DNA of 64,000 nt from Rubrivivax sp. (GTDB taxonomy: Bacteria; Pseudomonadota; Gammaproteobacteria; Burkholderiales; Burkholderiaceae_C), in assembly GCA_020852865.1 (NCBI GenBank), contig JADYZZ010000045.1:1-64000 (forward strand), read 5' to 3'. Numbering within the stretch: position 1 is the first letter of the stretch; every line of letters begins with the position of its first letter. Positions 8,660 to 16,281 of the stretch are shown one piece after another. The notes under the pieces are model-generated. The model was not told the DNA's origin. It ran no database searches and worked only from the letters and a program-made list of their open reading frames with translations. The position numbers and the translations under genes were made by a program.

Positions 8660-9193
8660 ATGAGCCGGCCGTTCTTCACGATCGGCCACTCGACGCGCCG
8701 CATCGACGAGTTCATCGCGCTGCTCGTGCAGTCGCGAGTCGAGCTGCTGGCCGACATCCGCACGCTGGCCGGCTCGCGCAGGAACCCGCAATTCAACCGG
8801 GCGGCGCTCGGCGCTGCGCTGGCGCAGCATGCCATCGGCTACGAACATGTCGCGGCGCTGGGTGGCCTGCGGGGCCGCTCGAGGACGGTGGCGCACGAAA
8901 CCAACGCCTTCTGGACGAACGACAGCTTCCACAACTATGCCGACTATGCGCTGTCCGACGACTTCCGAGTCGCGCTGGACCGCCTGCTCGACGAGGGCCG
9001 CAGGCGGCGCTGCGCGCTCATGTGCGCCGAGGCGCTCTGGTGGCGCTGCCACCGGCGCATCGTCACCGATCATCTGATCGCGCGCGGGGAATCGGTCTTC
9101 CATATTATGGGACCGGATCATGTCGAAGCGGCGCACTTGACCGCGGGTGCGATCATCGAGCCCGACGGCACGGTGCGCTACCCGCCGCGCTGA
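8660..9193 (+). CDS. DUF488 domain-containing protein
   Basis: A 177-residue protein of the DUF488 family. It begins with [18 protein letters not shown], has [17 protein letters not shown] and ends with the conserved [18 protein letters not shown] block, where Cys, Glu and the Arg/His cluster are the invariant residues. The family is widespread, cytosolic and of unknown biochemical function, sometimes linked to nucleic-acid or repair genes. Here it lies 104 bases upstream of an O6-alkylguanine-DNA alkyltransferase gene on the same strand, which fits a loose DNA-repair context. The first ATG has no strong ribosome binding site. Confidence 0.88.
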   Translation: MSRPFFTIGHSTRRIDEFIALLVQSRVELLADIRTLAGSRRNPQFNRAALGAALAQHAIGYEHVAALGGLRGRSRTVAHETNAFWTNDSFHNYADYALSDDFRVALDRLLDEGRRRRCALMCAEALWWRCHRRIVTDHLIARGESVFHIMGPDHVEAAHLTAGAIIEPDGTVRYPPR

Positions 9194-9297
9194 GGCGCAG
9201 CCGGGAAGACGGCTCGGACGGAGTGCCGCACGGCGCTCGCTGGCGGGCGGCGCAGCGGGCAGGAGCGGCCGGACCTGGTCGCACGCCGGAGGCGACG

Positions 9298-9843
9298 ATG
9301 CTGATGCTGCACAGCTATTCCACCCCGCTCGGCACGATGTCGGCTCTGCTGTCCGAGCACGGCCTGTGCCTGCTCGAATTCGACGAGGGCACGAAGGGCC
9401 TGGCGCTCGAGCGCGCCCAGGTCGAGCGGGTGCGCGGGGGCGCACCCGGGCCGGGCGCCAGCGCGCTCGGCGCGCAACTCGGTGACGAACTCGCGGCCTA
9501 TTTCGCCGGGCGGCGCCGCGGCTTCGGAGTGCCGCTCGACATGGTGGGTACGCCGTTCCAGCGCGAGGTCTGGCGCGCGTTGCTCGAGATCCCCTACGGC
9601 CAGACGCGCAGCTACGCCGAGCAGGCGCGTCGCATCGGCCACCCGACGTCGGTGCGCGCGGTGGCGGCGGCCAACGGGCGCAACAAGATCAGCATCGTCG
9701 TGCCCTGTCACCGCGTCATCGGCAGCGACGGCAGCCTCACCGGCTACGGCGGCGGGCTTGCGCGCAAACGCTGGCTGCTCGCGCTCGAAAGCTCCGGCGC
9801 TGCGCCCGGGCGACCCGAGCCGCAAGCTCAGCGTGCCGGCTGA
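9298..9843 (+). CDS. ogt: Methylated-DNA--protein-cysteine S-methyltransferase
   Basis: A 181-residue suicide DNA-repair enzyme that transfers alkyl groups from O6-alkylguanine (and O4-alkylthymine) to its own cysteine. The active-site motif [20 protein letters not shown] is intact, and the preceding DNA-binding helix ([13 protein letters not shown] with the arginine finger) and the [17 protein letters not shown] segment are typical. There is no Ada-type regulatory domain, so it corresponds to the constitutive Ogt form. The ATG at 9298 has GGAGG six bases upstream. It follows DUF488 on the same strand and converges with the FFLEELY gene, whose stop lies 6 bases beyond its own. Confidence 0.93.
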   Translation: MLMLHSYSTPLGTMSALLSEHGLCLLEFDEGTKGLALERAQVERVRGGAPGPGASALGAQLGDELAAYFAGRRRGFGVPLDMVGTPFQREVWRALLEIPYGQTRSYAEQARRIGHPTSVRAVAAANGRNKISIVVPCHRVIGSDGSLTGYGGGLARKRWLLALESSGAAPGRPEPQAQRAG

Positions 9844-9849
9844 GCGCGT

Positions 9850-10548
9850 TCAGGCAGCGCTCGGCGGCCCGGCTTCGCCGCCGGCGAAGAAGCGCGCCGC
9901 GAGGGCGCGCTCGCGCTCGGCGATGGTGTCGAGGAAAGCGCCCGCGCCCTTCATCCTGCCGAAGGTGTCGAAGCCGCGCTCGAGGAACTCCTGCAACGTG
10001 CCCAGCCCCATGGCATGCGCCGGCGCGCGCATCAGCCGCAGGCTGTGGCGCAGCAGCGGGTTGCGCGTGTAGCGCTCGAGGGCGCGCGCCACTTCCAGCA
10101 TCAGAGCGATCTGCCGTTCGCGCCCGGCCGGGTCGCCGACCCGGCGCCAGGCGCGCCCATAGGCCGCCTCGTCGATCGTGTCGGGCGTCACCGCCTCGGC
10201 CATGGCGCTGTCGAACTGCTCGGACAGCGCGTGCAACTCCGACAGCGCGACCACCGTCTTGACGATCTCACGTGGGAACAGACGCACCAGGCCCGGCACG
10301 ATGCGCGCGAACTGGCGGTCACGCTGCGCGAAGTCGGTGGGTCCGTACAGATCGTCGAGGAAGAAGCGCGAGGCGTCGCCGTAGCGCGCGGAGGCGAGCA
10401 GGTCGGCATAGGTGCGCCCGAAGCGCGCGTGCTGCCAGCGCTTGACCGCCAGCGTGCGCTCGGCCAGCTGCGCGTCGGCCGCGCGGCGCGCGCGCTCGGC
10501 GTCGACGCGCTCGATGTTGTCGATGATGCGTTGGCCTTCGGGGGTCAT
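9850..10548 (-). CDS. FFLEELY-motif protein (uncharacterised)
   Basis: A 232-residue helical protein carrying RFFLDDLYGPTDFAQRD near residue 60, the variant of the FFLEELY motif that names a conserved but uncharacterised family of beta- and gammaproteobacteria. It has no signal peptide or membrane segment and is rich in charged helices. The function is unknown. The ATG at 10548 has a GAGG eight bases upstream; an in-frame extension upstream exists but lacks conserved sequence. It converges with ogt and is divergent from the lipase-like gene at 10907. Confidence 0.82.
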   Translation of the reverse strand: MTPEGQRIIDNIERVDAERARRAADAQLAERTLAVKRWQHARFGRTYADLLASARYGDASRFFLDDLYGPTDFAQRDRQFARIVPGLVRLFPREIVKTVVALSELHALSEQFDSAMAEAVTPDTIDEAAYGRAWRRVGDPAGRERQIALMLEVARALERYTRNPLLRHSLRLMRAPAHAMGLGTLQEFLERGFDTFGRMKGAGAFLDTIAERERALAARFFAGGEAGPPSAA

Positions 10549-10906
10549 GACTGACGCCTCGCCTCGATGGTGCAGGGCGCGGCGCATCGCCGGGTAGTGG
10601 TGCCGCTCTAGGGCGCGGCCGGTCGATGATGCAACATCGCCTTGCATGGTCCGGCGCGATTGGTCGAAGTTCGCAGTTGCCGGCGCGGCGCGGCTGGCGT
10701 TGGCCGAGCGGCGCCGGTGCAGCCGGGCGGGGCCGAAGGTCGGAGCCGGTCGGGCGCGTGCACTTCGGCGCCGTGGCGCTCGGCGTGCGCCGTACCCCAT
10801 GACCGGGATCGGTTTCGCCGCCCTGGGCGTCAATCCGCAGCGTTCGGTCCACGGCATCGTGGCGCGCGAGCTGGCGGGCCGCGACGTGCAACCGGCCTGA
10901 GCGGCG
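10549..10906. other. Divergent intergenic region without a recognisable gene
   Basis: 358 bases between the FFLEELY gene (minus) and the hydrolase (plus). A plus-strand frame of 84 codons (10646-10900) is open, but its first half is arginine/alanine-rich as expected of chance frames in GC-rich DNA, and I recognise no family. A small inverted repeat TGCAA/TTGCA surrounds CATCGCC near 10630-10645. Promoters for both flanking genes presumably lie here; none is clear. Confidence 0.4.
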
Positions 10907-11806
10907 ATGCTCGCGCGCCTGCAACAGATCATCACGCTCGGCTTGCTGGGCGTGGCGGCGGTGTGGTTGACGCTCGCCTGGCGCGCCGGGCATCCGGGCT
11001 GGGCGGTGGCGGGCGCCGTGGTCGTGCTGCTCGGCCACGCGTTCGTCCTGGCGTTGGAGTTCCTGCTGCTGTCACGGCTGTGCGGAGACGATCCGGCGCC
11101 CCGGGCGCGCGTTGCTCAGTTGCTGGCTGCCTGGTGGGGCGAGACGCGCGCGGCGTTGCGCGTGTTCAGCTGGCGCCAGCCCTTTCGCAGCCGCCGCTGG
11201 CCCGACCGTCTGCCTGCCGACGCCCGCGGCCGCACCGGTGTACTGCTCGTGCACGGGTTCTTCTGCAACCGCGGCCTGTGGAACCGCTGGCTGGCGCGGC
11301 TGCACGCGGCCGACGTACCGGTGGTGGCGTTGGATCTCGAACCGGCGTTCGGCCCGATCGACGCCTACGCCGCGCTCATCGACGAGGCCGTGGCGCGGCT
11401 CGAGCGCTGCACCGGCAGCGCGCCGATCGTCGTCGCGCACAGCATGGGCGGCCTGGCGCTGCGCCACTGGTACGCCGGCCAGGCCGACGCCGGCCGCGTG
11501 CGGCACGTGCTCACCATCGGCACGCCGCACCGGGGCACCTGGCTCGCGCGCTGGGCGCGTGCGCGCAACGCGCGCCAGATGCGCCTGCACTCGCGCTGGC
11601 TCGCCGAACTGGCGCAGCGCGAAGATCCGGCGCGCCAGGCGCGCTTCAGCTGCTACTACGGCCACTGCGACAACATCGTCTTCCCGCCTTCGACGGCGAC
11701 GCTGCCGGGAGCCGCCAACCACCACCTGCCCGCGGTGGCGCATGTCGCGATGGTCGACCACCCCGCGCCGTGGAGCGAACTCGAGCGCAGGCTCACCCCG
11801 CGCTGA
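10907..11806 (+). CDS. Membrane-anchored alpha/beta hydrolase (lipase-like)
   Basis: A 299-residue protein with two N-terminal hydrophobic segments (about residues 5-25 and 30-58) and then an alpha/beta-hydrolase domain. The oxyanion-loop strand VLLVHGFFCNRGLW, the nucleophile elbow VVAHSMGGLALR (catalytic Ser) and TIGTPHRGTWLARW are as in triacylglycerol-lipase/PGAP1-like esterases. An Asp around CDNIVFPP and the His in HVAMVDHP complete a plausible triad. It would sit on the inner membrane and hydrolyse an ester; the substrate is unknown. Its last 14 bases overlap the convergent MscS gene. Confidence 0.85.
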   Translation: MLARLQQIITLGLLGVAAVWLTLAWRAGHPGWAVAGAVVVLLGHAFVLALEFLLLSRLCGDDPAPRARVAQLLAAWWGETRAALRVFSWRQPFRSRRWPDRLPADARGRTGVLLVHGFFCNRGLWNRWLARLHAADVPVVALDLEPAFGPIDAYAALIDEAVARLERCTGSAPIVVAHSMGGLALRHWYAGQADAGRVRHVLTIGTPHRGTWLARWARARNARQMRLHSRWLAELAQREDPARQARFSCYYGHCDNIVFPPSTATLPGAANHHLPAVAHVAMVDHPAPWSELERRLTPR

Positions 11807-12608
11807 ACGTGCGCACGTTGTGTGTCGGTGTCGGCACCGGCCAGCCGGCTTCGCGCGCCACGCGCAGGATCGCGGCGTTGGTGTCGAAGTAGACCTGCCA
11901 GTAGTGGTCGTTGTGCGTGTAGGGCCGCACCGCGATCACCGGCCCGACGAGGTTCAGGTCGAGTACCGAGATCTCGGGCGCCGGATCCTTGGCGACATTG
12001 GGGATCTGCGCCAGCGCGGCGCGCAGCCGCTCGATGGCGTCGAGCGGATCGACGCCGGCGGCCAGCTGCGCCGTGCGCTCGACACGACGCACCGGACGCG
12101 CCGTGTAGTTCATCACCGTATCGCCGAAGACCTTGCCGTTGCCCACCAGCGTGAGCACGTTGTCGGGCGTGACCACGGTGGTGCCGAACAGCCCCAGCTC
12201 GTGCACGGTGCCGGTGATGCCGCCGATCTGCACGAAGTCGCCCACCTTGAAGGGCCTGAGCACGAGCATGAAGGCGCCGGCGGCGAAGTTGCCGAGCATC
12301 CCGCTCCAGGCTGCGCCGATGGCGACGCCGGCGCCGGCCAGCATCGCGGCGAAGCTGGTCGTCTGGATGCCGAAGTAGCCGAGGATGCCGAGGACGAGCG
12401 CGATGTTGAGCGCGATGGCGACGATCGAGCCGAGGTACTTGGTCAGCGTCGCGTCGATGTGGTTGCGGTTCATCGCCGCCTGCATCAGCGACACCACGGT
12501 GCCGATGAGCCAGCGGCCGACGATCCAGAAGGCGATCGCCGCGAGCACCTTGACGGCGAGCTCGGTCACCGTGGTGCCCAGAAAGGTCTGGATGGTCTGC
12601 AGGTCCAT
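11793..12608 (-). CDS. Small-conductance mechanosensitive channel (MscS family)
   Basis: A 271-residue MscS-type channel with three N-terminal hydrophobic helices, the glycine/alanine-rich pore helix TM3 (AAMLAGAGVAIGAAWSGMLGN) followed by FAAGAFMLVLRPFKVGDFV, and the beta-domain containing GTVHELGLFGTTVVTPDN. It opens under membrane tension to release solutes on hypo-osmotic shock. The size matches the minimal E. coli MscS (286 residues). The ATG at 12608 was chosen because GGGGGAG lies five bases upstream; a longer frame starting at 12635 lacks this. It converges with the lipase-like gene, overlapping 14 bases at the 3' ends. Confidence 0.93.
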   Translation of the reverse strand: MDLQTIQTFLGTTVTELAVKVLAAIAFWIVGRWLIGTVVSLMQAAMNRNHIDATLTKYLGSIVAIALNIALVLGILGYFGIQTTSFAAMLAGAGVAIGAAWSGMLGNFAAGAFMLVLRPFKVGDFVQIGGITGTVHELGLFGTTVVTPDNVLTLVGNGKVFGDTVMNYTARPVRRVERTAQLAAGVDPLDAIERLRAALAQIPNVAKDPAPEISVLDLNLVGPVIAVRPYTHNDHYWQVYFDTNAAILRVAREAGWPVPTPTHNVRTFSAG

Positions 12609-12726
12609 GGATCTCCCCCGGATGATCTGGGGCACGGCGGCTTGTGCGGTGCCCCGTGGATTCTTGCACCTGACGCAGCTGGCGCCGGCCCGCGGTCGGC
12701 GGCGCGGGCGGCCGGCGGGGGGGGCT

Positions 12727-13578
12727 TCAGTCCTCGGCGTCTATCTCGCGCACGAGCTTGTCGACGTGCGGCGGCGCGAGCTGCAGGAAGACGCCGATCT
12801 CGCGCAGGTCGTCGGGCAGCGCCGGATCGTCCCAGCCATGCGCACTGTGGCGCGCCAGGCGGATCGCCAGGCGCACGTTGCGCAGCTGCATCGAATCGGC
12901 GCGCGACGAATGGTCGGTGATGCGCACGAGCAGCGCCGGCAGCCGCCAGCGCGCCATCAGCTCGTGCTGCAGCTCGCCCAGCTCGATGTGCAGCAGCTCC
13001 TTCTGCACGGCGGCCGAACGCAGGCCCGGCTCGTCGCGCTGGCGTTCGGCGATGCGCAGCGCCAGTGTCGGCGCCTCCAGCCACAGCAGAAGCTCGGCAA
13101 AGTCGTGCAGCAGCGCCGCCTCGTGGATGACGGCGGCGTCGGGGTCCAGGCGGTGCGCCGCGAAGGCCAGCGCGAAGCGCGCCGCGCGACGCGAGCGGCG
13201 CAGCACGCGCTCGAAGCCGGCCAGCGACTGCGGCAGCCGCGTCAGGCGCTCGGCCACCGTGGGCTGCGGGCCGAAGCTGCGGAAGAACGGCAGGATGCCG
13301 AGCATCACCAGCGCTGCCGTCACCGTCGCAGGGTCGCCGCCTTCGCGGCCGCGTCGCAGGCCGGCGACATGGGCCAGCAGCTTGAGCGTCATCAGCGGAT
13401 CGCCGACGATGACCTCGGCCAGCGTGTGCGCGTCCAGTTCGTCTTGCACAGGGCGCAGTTCCTCGATCCCGGCCGCCGTCGCGGCAAGTACCGGCAGCGC
13501 GGCCGGATCGAAGCGCGCGGCCCAGCCCTCGGCGCCCGACGGCGCGCGGGTCGTGAACGGGTCGGCGGCGGCGAGCAT
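12727..13578 (-). CDS. HDOD domain-containing protein
   Basis: A 283-residue HDOD-domain protein, a degenerate HD-phosphohydrolase fold used in signalling. The hallmark segments are PLMTLKLLAHVA, AALVMLGILPFFRSFGPQP and AVIHEAALLHDFAELLLW, matching a Burkholderiales subfamily in which HDOD stands alone. HDOD proteins usually lack phosphodiesterase activity and act through protein contacts in two-component or c-di-GMP circuits; its partner is unknown. The ATG at 13578 is the only good start, although the frame stays open upstream. It is the last of a minus-strand group with the two small genes at 13658 and 13952. Confidence 0.8.
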   Translation of the reverse strand: MLAAADPFTTRAPSGAEGWAARFDPAALPVLAATAAGIEELRPVQDELDAHTLAEVIVGDPLMTLKLLAHVAGLRRGREGGDPATVTAALVMLGILPFFRSFGPQPTVAERLTRLPQSLAGFERVLRRSRRAARFALAFAAHRLDPDAAVIHEAALLHDFAELLLWLEAPTLALRIAERQRDEPGLRSAAVQKELLHIELGELQHELMARWRLPALLVRITDHSSRADSMQLRNVRLAIRLARHSAHGWDDPALPDDLREIGVFLQLAPPHVDKLVREIDAED

Positions 13579-13657
13579 GCGGGCGGCGATCGGGCAGGTC
13601 TGCTCGCCGGTTATCGGTGCGCGGAGGCGGCGACTTGAGCCGCTCGCCGGCCGCACC

Positions 13658-13906
13658 TCACAGCCGCCGCACGCCGTCCAGCCGGCCGACGAGACGTCCG
13701 TCGACGTAGAGCGCGCCTTCGGGCGCGCCGGCTTCGGCATAGAACTCCAGCACCGGATGGGCTGCCGCGCCCGCAGGTTCGGCCCGGGACAGGCGCAGCG
13801 CCAGACGGTCGAGCGCGGCGCCGGCGGCGCGCAGCAAGGCCGCGGCCAGAGCGCGCGCGCGCTGCACCTGCACTGGAGGTTCGACGAGGGGAAGGTCGCG
13901 ATGCAT
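13658..13906 (-). CDS. Small conserved hypothetical protein (82 aa)
   Basis: An 82-residue protein with an alanine/leucine-rich amphipathic N-terminal half and an acidic C-terminal half containing VLEFYAEAGAPEGALYVDGR. I recall similar small proteins in Burkholderiales but no function. The start ATG at 13906 is well supported by AGGAGAG six bases upstream, which also argues that the gene is real. It lies 79 bases upstream of the HDOD gene and 45 bases downstream of the next small gene. Confidence 0.65.
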   Translation of the reverse strand: MHRDLPLVEPPVQVQRARALAAALLRAAGAALDRLALRLSRAEPAGAAAHPVLEFYAEAGAPEGALYVDGRLVGRLDGVRRL

Positions 13907-13951
13907 GGCGTTCTCTCCTGGCGCGCGCTTCGCGGCGGGCGCTCTCGGCTT

Positions 13952-14128
13952 TCACGGGCTGGGCTTGTCGGGCGGCAGCGCAAGGACCTCGCGGCGCAGC
14001 GCTGCCTGCGCGCGTTGGCGTCTGGTGCCGCCGCCGGCGCGGTGCGCACCGGCCTTGCGCCGGCGGCTGGCGGCGACGAAGGGGTTGCGCGGCTTGCGCT
14101 GGGGCATGGCGATGCGCGGGGATCTCAT
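13952..14128 (-). CDS. Small basic hypothetical protein (58 aa)
   Basis: A 58-residue, strongly basic ORF containing PQRKPRNPFVAASRRRKAG and ending DKPSP. The KPRNP(F/L)VA core is a pattern I recall from small basic proteins of Burkholderiales with no known role; a nucleic-acid-binding or ribosome-associated function is possible but unproven. The ATG at 14128 has AAGGA about seven bases upstream. It precedes the 82-residue gene on the same strand, so these small genes and HDOD may be cotranscribed. Codon positions show the GC-rich third-base bias of the neighbours. Confidence 0.6.
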   Translation of the reverse strand: MRSPRIAMPQRKPRNPFVAASRRRKAGAHRAGGGTRRQRAQAALRREVLALPPDKPSP

Positions 14129-14184
14129 GGCGTTTCCTTTCGGCAGGTATAGGGCGACGGCGGATGTCGGATCGCAGGAAGCAA

Positions 14185-14215
14185 GAAGCCCGGGTGCAAC
14201 TGCAACCCGGGCTTC
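14185..14215 (-). terminator. Terminator-like hairpin (minus strand)
   Basis: An eleven-base-pair perfect stem (GAAGCCCGGGT with ACCCGGGCTTC) and a nine-base loop. Read on the minus strand the stem is followed by TTGCTTCC, moderately T-rich; on the plus strand it is followed by GTCGT, which is not. It could end a minus-strand transcript coming from about 14450, or protect the 5' side of the small-protein mRNA. Confidence 0.5.
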
Positions 14216-14458
14216 GTCGTGGCGTCAGGCGCCCGGCGCGCTTGCCGGACGCTCAGCTCACGGTGGCCCCGGGCGGGGCGCAGATGCGGACCTGCGCACG
14301 CGCCCGGCCCGGGTTCGCCACGCCCGCCGGCAACGCGCTGCGGCACGCCGGCTCGGCCTGGACGAACGGAACGAGGAGCATGAGTTCGGTCGGTGGGTGG
14401 GCGGGATCGCGGTGCGAGCCTGCCGCGGTTGCGGCGGCTGCAGCGCGGGCTTGCGCAA

Positions 14459-14487
14459 ATGCTAAATCATCGTTTATCTGTCCGCAA
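14459..14487 (-). promoter_or_regulatory. Possible sigma-70 promoter (minus strand)
   Basis: On the minus strand TTGCGG and TAGCAT are spaced by 17 bases within an AT-rich island in otherwise ~70% GC DNA. A transcript from here would run about 270 bases to the hairpin at 14185. The match is by eye only. Confidence 0.3.
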
Positions 14488-14561
14488 GGGCGGCGCCGCC
14501 GCGCTGTCGCGCGCAGGCATCGGCTGCGGTTTGCGGCGCCTTCGCTAGAGGTGCCCGCGGC

Positions 14562-15134
14562 TCAGCGCTTGCGCTCGAGCGGTGCCACGCCGGCCTGCGA
14601 GCGCGCCCACAGCGCGTGTGCGTCGTCCGCCGGTGCGGCCGGCGCCGGCCGTGCCGTGCCTGGCGCGGCAACTGCCGGCGCTGCCGCCGGCACCAGCACC
14701 TCGCCCAGCAGATCGAGCAGCCGCGTGCGCGCGCGCTGCGGGTGTCGGCGGTAGTAGGTGAGAACGAGGCCGACGATGAAGCGCTCGTCGTCGTCGCGCG
14801 GGCCTTCGGGCTCGGCGGCCGTGCGCGCGGGCGGCACGGCACCAGCCGGCGGCAGGCCAGGCCCCGCGGCGCCATGCGGTTGGTCCATCCAGCCGCGCGG
14901 CTTGTGGCACAGCTGCTCGAACTGCCGCGCCAGGCGCTCGCCGATCTGGCGCGAGCGGCCCTTGATCTGGCTCCAGTAACTCGGCTGGATCTGCACGCGC
15001 TCGGCGAATCGCCGCTCGAGCCCGCGCAGCGTCGCGGCGTCGGCGTGGCGCGCCGTGGCACGCACGAATTCCTCGAACAGCGCGAGCGCGTTATCCAGGC
15101 GCAGTTGCGCGAGATCGGGCGGGTCGGCGGGCAT
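14562..15134 (-). CDS. Conserved hypothetical protein, possible DNA-binding (190 aa)
   Basis: A 190-residue protein. Residues ~1-85 (ALALFEEFVRATAR ... LERRFAERVQIQPSYWSQIK, then SRQIGERLARQFEQL) resemble a small helix-turn-helix-like module in which a helix reads QPSYWSQIKGRSRQIG; this is followed by PRGWMDQPH and a proline/alanine-rich linker. A C-terminal part has DDDERFIVGLVLTYYRRHP. I believe relatives exist in Burkholderiales, but no function is known to me. A regulator role is a guess from the HTH-like part. The ATG at 15134 gives the conserved MPADPPDLAQLRLDNA start. It is divergent from the aldo/keto reductase at 15226. Confidence 0.65.
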   Translation of the reverse strand: MPADPPDLAQLRLDNALALFEEFVRATARHADAATLRGLERRFAERVQIQPSYWSQIKGRSRQIGERLARQFEQLCHKPRGWMDQPHGAAGPGLPPAGAVPPARTAAEPEGPRDDDERFIVGLVLTYYRRHPQRARTRLLDLLGEVLVPAAAPAVAAPGTARPAPAAPADDAHALWARSQAGVAPLERKR

Positions 15135-15154
15135 CGGCGACGATGATAAACGGG

Positions 15155-15214
15155 CGTTCACGCGGCATGCCTGGCGTCGGCTGCCACGTTCGCGCGGCAT
15201 GCCGGGCGTCGGCT
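15155..15214 (+). repeat. 32-bp direct repeat, two copies
   Basis: CGTTCACGCGGCATGCCTGG and the following GCGTCGGCT at 15155-15182 recur as CGTTCGCGCGGCATGCCGGG plus GCGTCGGCT at 15187-15214, with three mismatches over 28 bases and a 32-base period. The pair fills the divergent promoter region between the hypothetical gene (start 15134) and the aldo/keto reductase (start 15226), so it could be a paired binding site or a simple duplication. Confidence 0.75.
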
Positions 15215-15225
15215 ACGATGAACCG

Positions 15226-16125
15226 ATGGACAGCGCGTGCGCGCCGATGCCCGAAGTCGTCTTCCCGGGCGGCGAGTGTCGGCCTGCGCTCGGGCTGGGC
15301 ACCTGGCGCATGGGCGAGCGGCGCGCGCAGCGCGCTGCCGAAGTGGCCGCGCTGCGTGCGGCATTCGAGATCGGCTGGCGCGTCGTCGATACCGCCGAGA
15401 TGTACGGCGAGGGCGGCGCGGAGGAGGTGATCGGCGAGGCGCTGGCCGCTGCGTTGCGCGCGGGTCTGGCGCGCGAGCAGGTCTTCATCGTGAGCAAGGC
15501 GTACCCGCATCACGCCAGCCGCGCCGGCCTGCTGGACGCCTGTGCGCGCAGCCGTCGGCGCCTGCGCCTGGACGTCATCGACCTGTACCTGCTGCACTGG
15601 CGCGGCGGCGTGCCGCTGGCCCAGACGCTGGCCGGCTTCGCCGAGCTGCAGCGCCGCGGCTGGATCCGGCGCTGGGGCGTGAGCAACTTCGACGTTGCCG
15701 ACATGGAAGAGCTGTTGGCGCTGGCCGGGGCGGACGACCCCGAGAGCGGTTGCGCTGCGAACCAGGTCTGCTACTCGCTGGGTCGGCGCGGCGTCGAGTT
15801 CGACCTGCTGCCCTGGCAGCGCGCGCGCGGCCTGCCGCTGATGGCCTATTGCCCGGTCGACCAGGGGGCGCTGGCCGGTGCGGGGGCGCCCGCGGCGCTG
15901 CACGCCGTGGCCCGGCGGCATGGCGCCACGCCGGCGCAGGTGGCGCTGGCGGCGCTGCTGGCGAAGCCTGGCGTGCTGGCGATCCCCAAGGCAGCCAGCG
16001 AGCGCCATCTGCGCGAGAACCTGGGCGCTGCGGCGCTGGCACGGGCACTCGATGACGCCGACCGTGCGGCACTCGACCGGGCCTTCCCGCCGCCGCGGCA
16101 CAAGCACGCGCTGGCGATCGTCTGA
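15226..16125 (+). CDS. Aldo/keto reductase (cytosolic)
   Basis: A 299-residue aldo/keto reductase of the 2,5-diketogluconate-reductase-like group. The catalytic tetrad is placed in VVDTAEMYGEG (Asp, Tyr), IVSKAYPHHA (Lys) and YLLHWRGG (His). The NADPH-binding IPKAASERHLREN motif is near the C-terminus. It reduces aldehydes or ketones with NADPH; the substrate is unknown. There is no signal peptide, unlike the paralogue at 7576. The ATG at 15226 sits just after the 32-bp direct repeat. The gene is followed by a 12-base-pair hairpin. Confidence 0.9.
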   Translation: MDSACAPMPEVVFPGGECRPALGLGTWRMGERRAQRAAEVAALRAAFEIGWRVVDTAEMYGEGGAEEVIGEALAAALRAGLAREQVFIVSKAYPHHASRAGLLDACARSRRRLRLDVIDLYLLHWRGGVPLAQTLAGFAELQRRGWIRRWGVSNFDVADMEELLALAGADDPESGCAANQVCYSLGRRGVEFDLLPWQRARGLPLMAYCPVDQGALAGAGAPAALHAVARRHGATPAQVALAALLAKPGVLAIPKAASERHLRENLGAAALARALDDADRAALDRAFPPPRHKHALAIV

Positions 16126-16131
16126 AGATCC

Positions 16132-16172
16132 GCGCCGGGCTCCCGCGAGGCTCGCACCGCGGAGCCCGGCGC
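16132..16172. terminator. GC hairpin after the aldo/keto reductase gene
   Basis: A perfect 12-base-pair stem (GCGCCGGGCTCC with GGAGCCCGGCGC) and 17-base loop begins 6 bases after the stop at 16125. There is no T-run, so it may be an mRNA 3'-end stabiliser or attenuator between the convergent aldo/keto reductase and EF-G-like genes rather than a classical terminator. Confidence 0.5.
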
Positions 16173-16281
16173 CGCACCCCGGGTGCGCCTGGAGATGGCC
16201 AGCACAGCGCCGGAGTGCCGGCCGATGGCCGCCGCAGGAAGGGGCGCGGCCGACGCGCCGCGCGCGCCGGGCCGCCGCCCG

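Larger units (their letters stand above)
14129..14561. other. Intergenic region with hairpin and possible minus-strand transcript
   Basis: 433 bases without a recognised gene. It contains a terminator-like hairpin at 14185-14215 and an unusually AT-rich patch at 14456-14480 with a possible minus-strand promoter. A 42-codon minus-strand frame (14253-14381, starts LLVPFVQAEP) lies between them but has no ribosome binding site and no family resemblance. Confidence 0.4.

Noticed and set aside
10646-10900. An 84-codon plus-strand ORF before the lipase-like gene
   Set aside because: Composition is typical of chance GC-rich frames; no ribosome binding site and no known motif.
14253-14381. A 42-codon minus-strand ORF ahead of the hairpin
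   Set aside because: No ribosome binding site and no family; kept only as part of the possible small transcript.
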